A stretch of 5,068 nt of DNA from positions 1-5,068 of the forward strand of contig URZR01000136.1 in the NCBI GenBank assembly GCA_900552425.1, in the 5' to 3' direction. Under the pieces are notes generated by a model. It worked only from the letters and a program-made list of their open reading frames with translations. It did not search any database and was not told the DNA's origin. This DNA is from an uncultured Collinsella sp. (GTDB lineage: Bacteria; Actinomycetota; Coriobacteriia; Coriobacteriales; Coriobacteriaceae). Positions 1-4,774 of this stretch are shown piece by piece (the stretch's first letter is position 1; each line of letters opens with the position of its first letter). The position numbers and the translations under genes are program-made.

Positions 1-386
1 CCGCCTGTGCGATTGCCGTCCGGGGGCTTCCGTTGTTCGCTTCGGGATTCGTTTTCTTTGCGGTGAACATCGTCTCGATCGGCTATATCCGCGTGTGCTC
101 GATCTTCCCTGCCTACGCCTTTAGCATGTTCTACGAAAACATGTCCGGCTACCTGCGCGGCTTTGGTATCTCGCTCACGCCCGCCCTCATCACCATGATT
201 TGCGTCTGCGGCATCCGCTTCTACTGGGTATTCTGCGTGTTCCCGCACTTCCGCACCTTTGCGAACATCATGATGGTCTACCCCATCAGCCTGGGCACCA
301 CGGCGTTCTTTATGGTCGCGGCGGTACTACTCTGCCACCCGGCACGCACCTATCGCGCCGCCCAAGCCAAAGCGACAGCCCGCTAA
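1..386 (+). CDS. MATE family efflux transporter, C-terminal fragment
   Basis: This is the last 127 codons of a membrane exporter whose start lies left of the window; the frame is open from base 3 and ends in TAA at 384-386. The fragment is strongly hydrophobic, with about four membrane segments (fragment residues about 10-30, 33-50, 56-78 and 96-118) and a short polar tail. The pattern RGFGISLTPALIT, then VCGIRFYW, FPHFRTF and VYPISLGTTAFF matches the C-terminal repeat of MATE (MatE/NorM/DinF-like) proteins, where a conserved Arg-Gly turn and a 'YPISW'-like final helix recur. Family members use a Na+ or H+ gradient to export cationic drugs or metabolites across the cytoplasmic membrane; the substrate here cannot be read from the fragment. 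The TTG at 33 is an internal Leu codon, not a start. It converges on the LysR gene with only 27 bases between stops, and I see no hairpin terminator in that gap. Family assignment is good; subfamily is unknown. Confidence 0.84.
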   Translation, partial: ACAIAVRGLPLFASGFVFFAVNIVSIGYIRVCSIFPAYAFSMFYENMSGYLRGFGISLTPALITMICVCGIRFYWVFCVFPHFRTFANIMMVYPISLGTTAFFMVAAVLLCHPARTYRAAQAKATAR

Positions 387-413
387 ACACCGCACTCAAC
401 GCCATGCCAGTCA

Positions 414-1280
414 TTAATTGACAATATGTGAGCTCATATAGTCGATAAAGTGCCTCGTGGCGATAGGCATGGTGTCCCAGCTGCGCCAGGCTGCCACTAC
501 GTCACGCGAGGGAGCGTGCACGATGGGACGCACGCGAATATCGGCCCTCATGCCCTCGACGGTACGGCGATACAGCATACTCACGCCTAGGCCCTCCTCC
601 ACCATCGCCATGATGGTGTAGTCGTCGGTCACCTCGCTCGTCACGTGCGGCGACAGCCCATGCGCCGCGAATGCATCGAGCACCAGGCTCTGTTCGCCCT
701 CATCCAGCAGCACAAACGGCTCGGACGCTAGGTCGGCGAGTGTCACCTTTTCCTTTGCCGCCAGCGGATGCGCGGCCGGCAACAATGCTACCAACTCGTC
801 ATGATAGACCACGCGCTTCTCGAGCCCCGCGGTAAATCCGCGTGCCGTAAAGCAAAAGTCAACCACGCCATCGTGCACCCACTGGGCGTTGCGCGTGTAA
901 TCGCCCTGCTTGAGCGTAAAGTGAACGCCCGGGTGCAGGGCCCCAAAGTCGCGGATCACGCGCGGCAGCACGGTACGACTCACGTTGGTAAACGTCGCAA
1001 TGCGAATGTCAGTCGACGAAAGCCCCAGCAACTCCTGACGCTTGCCCTCAAGCTCGGCCTCGGCAGTTACAATCTGGCGCAGATACGGCAGATACTGTTT
1101 GCCGTCGCGCGTCAGTGAGACGCCCTGCTTGCCACGCTCGATAATCGTGGTGCCCAGCTCGCGCTCGAGCGCCTTGACGGCCTGGCTCACCGCGCTTTGC
1201 GTATAGCCCAGCTCGTCGGCCGCGCCCTTCAGACTGCCGCAATCGACCACCATACATACAATCTGATATCGCGATGCCAT
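414..1280 (-). CDS. LysR-family transcriptional regulator
   Basis: A complete 288-residue protein, close to the usual 290-310 of the family. Residues about 1-60 form the winged helix-turn-helix: GSLKGAADELGYTQSAVSQ (15-33) is the classic LysR helix-turn-helix, followed by KALERELGTTIIERG and the wing segment SLTRDGK. A linker helix covers about 62-85. The effector-binding, periplasmic-binding-protein-like domain runs from about 90 to 288, starting DIRIATFTNV and including the typical LVALLPAAHPLA stretch and EEGLGVSMLYRR near 228-239. The ATG is supported by GGAGG at 1285-1289, four bases upstream, and by the normal N-terminus of the family. It is transcribed divergently from the DMT transporter. 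LysR regulators commonly bind the shared gap, repress their own gene and control the neighbour with a small-molecule co-inducer, so that transporter is the likely target; the inducer is not known. The family call is firm; the target is inferred. Confidence 0.95.
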   Translation of the reverse strand: MASRYQIVCMVVDCGSLKGAADELGYTQSAVSQAVKALERELGTTIIERGKQGVSLTRDGKQYLPYLRQIVTAEAELEGKRQELLGLSSTDIRIATFTNVSRTVLPRVIRDFGALHPGVHFTLKQGDYTRNAQWVHDGVVDFCFTARGFTAGLEKRVVYHDELVALLPAAHPLAAKEKVTLADLASEPFVLLDEGEQSLVLDAFAAHGLSPHVTSEVTDDYTIMAMVEEGLGVSMLYRRTVEGMRADIRVRPIVHAPSRDVVAAWRSWDTMPIATRHFIDYMSSHIVN

Positions 1281-1438
1281 CGTGCCTCCACATCGATGTA
1301 GCCGTAAAACGTTTTGCCAGCGCTTTTTCTAGCAACATTAGTATTTCTTAATCATACTGAAGATACATTCGCTTTACTACATCCACATCTGGGAGCAGAA
1401 TCCTTTTTGCGAAACCGTTCTGTAACAAAAGGAGTCCC
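1281..1438. promoter_or_regulatory. Divergent control region between lysR-type gene and DMT transporter
   Basis: This 158-base gap is much more AT-rich than the flanking genes and must carry the start signals for both divergent genes. Rightward, a modest promoter can be proposed: TTTACT at 1373-1378, a 17-base spacer, then CAGAAT at 1396-1401 (each 4 of 6 to consensus), followed by AAAAGGAG at 1427-1434 four bases before the transporter ATG. Leftward, a good -10 match TATGAT lies at 1356-1351 on the minus strand, but its -35 partner is poor. The gap also holds three symmetric sequences: an inverted repeat at 1338-1360, AAAACGTTTT at 1306-1315 and ACATCGATGT at 1290-1299. The regulatory role is well supported by gene arrangement; the exact promoter positions are tentative. 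Confidence 0.55.
1338..1360. promoter_or_regulatory. Candidate LysR operator (inverted repeat)
   Basis: Arms TTAGTAT (1338-1344) and ATACTGA (1354-1360) are inverted copies with one mismatch in seven, and the inner five bases (AGTAT/ATACT) pair perfectly around a nine-base AT-rich centre. The dyad is centred about 59 bases upstream of the transcription start predicted from the 1373/1396 promoter, where LysR proteins usually place their recognition site. It also covers the possible leftward -10 (TATGAT), which would suit autorepression. It does not match the simple T-N11-A LysR rule at its centre of symmetry, so the assignment is an inference. Confidence 0.4.
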
Positions 1439-2341
1439 ATGGATCGCAAAAAAGCAATCGCGCTCTCATTTTCCGTTCCCGTCGCATGGGGCTTTTCGTA
1501 CCCCCTCATGAAGATCGGCATGGACAGCATGAACGCCACGAGCATCGTTGCGCTGCGCTGCATCATCGCCTTTGTGGCCTGCCTGCTGCTCTTCCACAAG
1601 CACGCGCTGCGCATCAACCGCGACCTTATGGTTCGCGCCGCCATCATCGGCGCCATCATGGCAACCGAGCTCACCTGCATGTGCTTGGGCTCCAGCCTTA
1701 CCTCCGCCTCCACCGCCGGCTTTTTGCAGAGCCTGACGGTCGTGATCGTGCCGTTTGCCAACGCCGCCCTGCTGCGTCGCGCCCCCGAGCGCAAGGTACT
1801 CATCGGCACCGCCATCGTCACCTGCGGTATGCTGCTGCTCTCGGGCGCCGACTTTACCAGCCTGAATCCCGGTGCGATCATCATGCTGCTCTCGGCCTTT
1901 ATCTATGCCGGCCACATTATCGTAGCCAAGCGCTTTGTCGAGGAAGTCGATCCGCTGGCTCTGGGCGTTTGGCAGCTGGGCTTCGGTGGCTTGTTCTCGG
2001 GCATCGCCGCATTCACCTTTGGCGGTTTCACGCTTCCCGGCACGCCGGGCGAGGTCGTGGTCGTCGTCGCACTCGCGCTCATCTGCTCTGCCTACGGCTT
2101 TATCACCCAAACGCTCGCGCAGCCCCACGTGCCCGCCGAGACCACCGGCTTTGCCTTCTCGCTCGAGCCGGTCTGCTCCGCTGTCTTCTCGTTCTTCCTG
2201 GTCGGCGAGGTCCTGAGCCCCATCGCCTTCTTTGGCGCCGCCCTCATCCTCACCGGCGTCATGGTGGCAACCGTCGAGCTCCCGCGTCTTCGTGCACACG
2301 GGCACGCTCACATGGCAGGAGCGCCCGAGCGCGTCTCGTAG
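1439..2341 (+). CDS. DMT superfamily transporter, EamA domain
   Basis: A complete 300-residue membrane protein with about ten hydrophobic helices arranged as two EamA repeats (about 5-135 and 145-280). The first repeat has the characteristic VAWGFSYPLMKIG opening (15-27), an Arg at 40 in ALRCIIAF, and the TSASTAGFLQSLTVVIVPF helix (88-106). The second has SAFIYAGHIIVAKR (152-165) and the typical EPVCSAVFSFFLVGE near 243-257, followed by a last helix AALILTGVMVATVE. Such proteins export or exchange small metabolites (amino acids, nucleosides, drugs) across the cytoplasmic membrane; the substrate is not predictable. The short cytosolic tail is His-containing (HGHAHMAG), of unclear meaning. The ATG is fixed by AAAAGGAG four bases upstream. 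It is divergent from the LysR gene and probably regulated by it. Family is secure; substrate unknown. Confidence 0.95.
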   Translation: MDRKKAIALSFSVPVAWGFSYPLMKIGMDSMNATSIVALRCIIAFVACLLLFHKHALRINRDLMVRAAIIGAIMATELTCMCLGSSLTSASTAGFLQSLTVVIVPFANAALLRRAPERKVLIGTAIVTCGMLLLSGADFTSLNPGAIIMLLSAFIYAGHIIVAKRFVEEVDPLALGVWQLGFGGLFSGIAAFTFGGFTLPGTPGEVVVVVALALICSAYGFITQTLAQPHVPAETTGFAFSLEPVCSAVFSFFLVGEVLSPIAFFGAALILTGVMVATVELPRLRAHGHAHMAGAPERVS

Positions 2342-2367
2342 ACCCCACTCTTCATGCAGCCGCGGCA

Positions 2368-2390
2368 TAAAGGCAACCGGTGCGCCTTTA
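2368..2390 (+). terminator. Weak hairpin after the DMT transporter gene
   Basis: TAAAGGC (2368-2374) pairs with GCCTTTA (2384-2390) around a nine-base loop, 27 bases after the transporter stop. The stem is only seven base pairs, and the following sequence is CAATAG rather than a U-run, so it would be a poor intrinsic terminator. It may be a partial terminator or simply leader structure in the spacer before ung. Confidence 0.25.
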
Positions 2391-2394
2391 CAAT
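2389..2394 (+). promoter_or_regulatory. ung: Possible -10 box for ung
   Basis: TACAAT matches the TATAAT consensus at five of six positions and would start transcription near 2401, giving a leader of about 30 bases before the ung ATG. No good -35 sequence lies 16-18 bases upstream, so the box may be weak. Alternatively ung may be read through from the transporter gene, which ends only 88 bases before the ung start codon. Tentative. Confidence 0.3.
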
Positions 2395-2429
2395 AGATGC
2401 CAACAGAGCATCTGCCATAAAGGAGCCCC

Positions 2430-3155
2430 ATGGACACCGCAACTCGCGACCGCAACATAACAACTTGGTTGGGCGATGCGCCACAGCCGGTACGTGACAC
2501 GACGAACCAGCTGCTCGAGCGCATCGCCCTTTTGCGTGCCGAGCAGACTATCTACCCAGCACAAGACGACATCCTCAATGCCCTCGCCTATACGCCGGCC
2601 AACCAAGTCAAGGTTGTCATTTTGGGCCAAGATCCCTATCACGAACCCAACCAGGCCATGGGGTTATCGTTCTCGGTCCCCGCGACGCAAACCAAGTTGC
2701 CGCCGAGTCTGCGCAACATCTATAAGGAACTCAAAGCCGATCTGGACTGCCCCATTCCCGCCACGGGAGACCTAACCCCATGGGCACAACAGGGCGTCCT
2801 GCTCCTTAACACCACGCTCACCGTGCGCGAGCATGCCGCCAACTCGCACGCCAAACTGGGCTGGAGCGCGCTCACCGACTATGTTATCGAACGCTGCTGT
2901 CTGCTGCCCCAACCGGTCGTCTTTTTGGCATGGGGCCGCTTTGCCCAGCAGATGGTCGAAGGCAAGCTCGTCCCAACTGGTGCGGGCAAGGCAACCGGCA
3001 AGTTCTGCCTTGCCTCCACGCATCCCTCGCCGCTTTCGGCCAACCGCGCCACGGCAGAACTCCCCGCCTTTATGGGGTCGCGCCCCTTCTCCGCTGCCAA
3101 TCGGCTACTCGAACAGCACGGCTCGACCCCCGTCAACTGGACTTGCCTCGGCTAA
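2430..3155 (+). CDS. ung: Uracil-DNA glycosylase (family 1)
   Basis: A complete 241-residue enzyme, slightly longer than the usual 220-230. It cuts the N-glycosidic bond of uracil in DNA, beginning base excision repair of deaminated cytosine or misincorporated dUMP in the cytoplasm. All family-1 signatures are present: the water-activating loop GQDPYH at 66-71 with catalytic Asp68; uracil-stacking Phe81 in GLSFSV; the proline-rich DNA loop LPPSLRNI at 90-97; Asn127 in LLLNTTLTV for uracil recognition; and STHPSPLSA at 196-204 with His198 and the intercalating Leu202. The segment between AWG (167-169) and the HPS motif is about seven residues longer than I recall for the E. coli enzyme and is Gly/Lys-rich. 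The start is supported by AAAGGAG at 2418-2424, five bases before ATG. It is convergent with the SDR gene across a shared hairpin terminator. Very secure. Confidence 0.98.
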   Translation: MDTATRDRNITTWLGDAPQPVRDTTNQLLERIALLRAEQTIYPAQDDILNALAYTPANQVKVVILGQDPYHEPNQAMGLSFSVPATQTKLPPSLRNIYKELKADLDCPIPATGDLTPWAQQGVLLLNTTLTVREHAANSHAKLGWSALTDYVIERCCLLPQPVVFLAWGRFAQQMVEGKLVPTGAGKATGKFCLASTHPSPLSANRATAELPAFMGSRPFSAANRLLEQHGSTPVNWTCLG

Positions 3156-3168
3156 AAACCGATACATC

Positions 3169-3204
3169 AAAAACGCGCCCGACGGCTTTCCATCGGGCGC
3201 GTTT
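3169..3204. terminator. Strong hairpin terminator between ung and the SDR gene
   Basis: A perfect 12-base-pair stem (3171-3182 with 3193-3204) encloses a ten-base loop that can add two more G-C pairs. On the minus strand it begins two bases after the SDR stop codon and ends in a run of five T (3173-3169), a textbook intrinsic terminator. On the plus strand it sits 15 bases after the ung stop and is followed by only TTT then CC, so termination of ung is likely but weaker. Probably serves both convergent genes. Confidence 0.85.
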
Positions 3205-3205
3205 C

Positions 3206-3886
3206 CTATTCGGGCCAAATAAATTGTGTGCGGCCGGCCTCGCCGCCATCGATCAGCAGGCTCTGCCCGGTCATAAACCGGTTGGTCACGCCCACAAAGT
3301 AGATCCACTCGGCGATCTCTTGGGCGGTGGCCCAGCGTTTAAGCGGCGTGAGCTCCATAATCTGGTTCCACAGGTGTTCGTCTTCCATCACGCAACGGTT
3401 GAGCGGCGTGATAACGCCGCCCGGGTCCACACTGTTGGCGATGGCCTGCGGCGCCAAGCGGTTTGCAAGGTTCTTGGTGTAGGCGATAACGCCGCCCTTG
3501 CTGGCAGCATAGGCGGGAAACTCCGATCCCGTATGCCCGCTCGCCGACCCCACATTGACCACGGATGTAATAGCCGACGCCGGCTTGGCGGCAAGCCCCT
3601 CCCCCACAAAGGCGTAGCGCTCGGTCACGTTGATGGTGCCGCACAGGTTGGCGGCAATATCGTCGGCCGAGTCCTGCGTACCAGCAACATTCACGATCAC
3701 CTGGGGTTCAAGCTCGCCTGGAAACGAGTCCGGCTCGCGGACATCGACGATCAGATGGCGATAGCGCTCGTGCTCGATCGCTGCCGGCAGCAAATCAAAG
3801 CCCACGACCTCGTGGCCCTCGTCCAAAAAGCGCTGCACGCACGCGGCTCCGATACCGCCCGAAGCGCCCGTGATCAAAACCCGCAT
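3206..3886 (-). CDS. Short-chain dehydrogenase/reductase (SDR) family oxidoreductase
   Basis: A complete 226-residue Rossmann-fold enzyme, a little shorter than the usual 245-250. The nucleotide-binding motif TGASGGIG is at 6-13, and Asp31 at the end of the second strand (VVGFD) suggests NAD(H) rather than NADP(H). NVAG at 66-69 replaces the common NNAG. The catalytic set is complete: Asn80, Ser114 (VGSASG), Tyr126 and Lys130 (YAASK). VDPGGVITPL (153-162) and the FMTGQSLLIDGG ending (204-215) are typical of the FabG-like classical SDR group. It should therefore be an active oxidoreductase on an alcohol or carbonyl substrate that cannot be named from sequence. The gene follows the VUT gene by nine bases, and its ribosome binding site abuts that stop, so the two are co-transcribed; the substrate may relate to what the VUT protein carries, but that is inference. 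Family is certain, substrate unknown. Confidence 0.94.
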   Translation of the reverse strand: MRVLITGASGGIGAACVQRFLDEGHEVVGFDLLPAAIEHERYRHLIVDVREPDSFPGELEPQVIVNVAGTQDSADDIAANLCGTINVTERYAFVGEGLAAKPASAITSVVNVGSASGHTGSEFPAYAASKGGVIAYTKNLANRLAPQAIANSVDPGGVITPLNRCVMEDEHLWNQIMELTPLKRWATAQEIAEWIYFVGVTNRFMTGQSLLIDGGEAGRTQFIWPE

Positions 3887-3890
3887 ATTT

Positions 3891-3898
3891 GCTCCTTA
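3891..3898 (-). promoter_or_regulatory. SDR ribosome binding site abutting the VUT stop codon
   Basis: On the minus strand the VUT stop TAA (3898-3896) is followed immediately by GGAG (3895-3892), five bases before the SDR ATG at 3886. Ribosomes finishing the first gene cover the start of the second, which points to an operon with translational coupling and confirms the SDR start choice. Confidence 0.75.
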
Positions 3899-4618
3899 GG
3901 CGGTTGCGTGGCGCTCGAGATACTCGGCGCCCACATTCTCGCGCTCCCAGCCGCGCACGACCTTGTAGCCCACAGGGCTCAGGAAGACCTCGCACAGCAG
4001 CTCGGCAACAGCGCCGGTCAGCGAGCACATAAGGACCTGCACCCAGGTCCAACCAAAGAACGTGTGGCTCACCACAATGGCAAAGACCAAGTTGTCGATA
4101 AACTGGCCAACACCCGTGGACACATAAGAGCGGAAGGCAAAGCTCGCAAAGTTATTCTTTTTGAGCATACGGCCGAGCGACTGGTTGAGCGTGGAGTTAA
4201 CCACGGCAGAAACGAGCATTGCCAGCGAAGATCCCAGCACCACGTACCAGGTGCCGCCAATGGTGGCGTTAAGGGCGGTGTTGACCTCGATCATACCCGT
4301 GTCGTAGTAGGCGCCCCACATGCCGGGCGTGAGCGAGCATGCCCAAAAGCACAGGCTCACAGCCAAGTTGACCAGCAGTGCGAGGATAGAGATTTTGATG
4401 GATGCCTTGGCGCCAAAGCGCTTGCAGATCATGTCCTGGCACAAAAACGAGACCCAGCTCACCACAAAGCCGCAATCGAGTGCCAGATACGGCAGGCTGA
4501 TGAGCTCTTTGTTGGCCAGCAGGTTCATCATGATAACGCTCACGATAAACAGCGAAACCGTTGCCGCGGGAATGCTCCGCAACAGGACCTTGTAGTCCTC
4601 CATGACCTTCTTGATCAT
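3896..4618 (-). CDS. VUT family (YhhQ-like, DUF165) membrane transporter, putative queuosine-precursor carrier
   Basis: A complete 240-residue integral membrane protein with about six helices (about 14-36, 45-66, 74-96, 118-142, 170-187 and 190-214) and short charged ends. Features of the VUT/DUF165 family (Pfam PF02592) are the early NLLANKEL segment at 32-39, the Asp-containing second helix ending QDMICKRFG (61-69), and the late STGVGQFIDNLVF (167-179) followed by a helix containing Glu206 and Glu210. E. coli YhhQ of this family imports the queuosine precursors preQ0 and preQ1, so uptake of a 7-deazaguanine is the best guess. However, the usual D-x-x-x-E-x-Y/F-G motif reads D62-M-I-C-K-R-F-G here, with Lys in place of the Glu, so this is a divergent subgroup and the substrate may differ. 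The start is set by AAAGGAG six bases upstream. It is first in an operon with the SDR gene, behind its own promoter and a structured leader. Family likely; function tentative. Confidence 0.83.
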   Translation of the reverse strand: MIKKVMEDYKVLLRSIPAATVSLFIVSVIMMNLLANKELISLPYLALDCGFVVSWVSFLCQDMICKRFGAKASIKISILALLVNLAVSLCFWACSLTPGMWGAYYDTGMIEVNTALNATIGGTWYVVLGSSLAMLVSAVVNSTLNQSLGRMLKKNNFASFAFRSYVSTGVGQFIDNLVFAIVVSHTFFGWTWVQVLMCSLTGAVAELLCEVFLSPVGYKVVRGWERENVGAEYLERHATA

Positions 4619-4631
4619 TATGTACTCCTTT

Positions 4632-4674
4632 GGTTTTAGGTTTAACGAGCAGGATATCGGACCCGAACTGCTCG
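4632..4674 (-). ncRNA. Candidate preQ1-I-like riboswitch in the VUT leader
   Basis: Read on the minus strand, a perfect seven-base-pair stem CGAGCAG (4674-4668) / CTGCTCG (4652-4646) closes a 15-base loop beginning TTCGGGT. It is followed by an A-rich tail containing two ACC triplets (4640 and 4634 regions), which runs straight into the AAAGGAG ribosome binding site. This is the layout of class I preQ1 aptamers: a short stem, a loop starting UUC, and an A-rich tail that folds back to form a pseudoknot. Here GGGT (4664-4661) could pair with ACCT (4641-4638). The UCCU at 4654-4651 could alternatively pair with the AGGA of the ribosome binding site, giving an off state. Against it, the loop is longer than the usual 11-12 bases and the tail spacing is not ideal. 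Its position before a VUT gene raises the likelihood. A candidate, not a firm call. Confidence 0.42.
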
Positions 4675-4703
4675 GCCGCCACGGTCTTGAGGCGACGGTG
4701 GGT

Positions 4704-4732
4704 ATGATAGCCGCTCACGCGGCGGCAGGCAA
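4704..4732 (-). promoter_or_regulatory. Promoter of the VUT-SDR operon
   Basis: On the minus strand TTGCCT (4732-4727, 4 of 6 to the -35 consensus) and TATCAT (4709-4704, 5 of 6 to the -10 consensus) are separated by exactly 17 bases. Transcription would begin near 4697, giving a leader of about 80 bases that contains the stem-loop at 4646-4674. The -35 box lies at the end of the prfC terminator, so the operon has its own start signal even though prfC is read in the same direction. Confidence 0.55.
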
Positions 4733-4769
4733 GCAAACGGCGCGGCGGCCCCACAGGATCACCGCGCCG
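4731..4769 (-). terminator. Intrinsic terminator of prfC
   Basis: On the minus strand, five bases after the prfC stop codon, CGGCGCGG (4769-4762) pairs perfectly with CCGCGCCG (4745-4738); the interior can extend with a few more pairs to a four-base tip. The hairpin is followed by TTTGCTT (4737-4731), an interrupted but adequate U-tract. It should separate prfC from the VUT operon. Confidence 0.68.
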
Positions 4770-4774
4770 GTGCG

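Noticed and set aside
33..35. TTG as a possible start for the left-edge membrane protein.
   Set aside because: The frame stays open to the window edge, the residues before it continue the MATE alignment, and no ribosome binding site precedes it.
387..413. Gap between the convergent MATE and LysR genes, checked for a shared terminator.
   Set aside because: No stem of useful length and no U-run seen in these 27 bases.
1466..2524. Long (352-codon) minus-strand open frame opposite the DMT transporter and the start of ung.
   Set aside because: Composition dominated by Gly, Asp, Glu, Arg and Ala with no recognisable domain; it is the mirror frame of a well-supported membrane protein and crosses two genes and the spacer.
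2930..4639. Very long (569-codon) open frame on the plus strand, antisense to the SDR and VUT genes and overlapping the end of ung.
   Set aside because: Its translation is low in hydrophobic cores, rich in His, Arg, Gln and Ala, and matches no fold I know. The two genes opposite it have clear motifs, ribosome binding sites and an operon layout. Long antisense frames are expected in GC-rich coding DNA.
4679..4701. Imperfect hairpin CCAC/GTGG plus GTC/GAC upstream of the candidate riboswitch.
   Set aside because: The predicted transcription start near 4697 cuts into this stem, and it has a mismatch; it is probably not a functional part of the leader.
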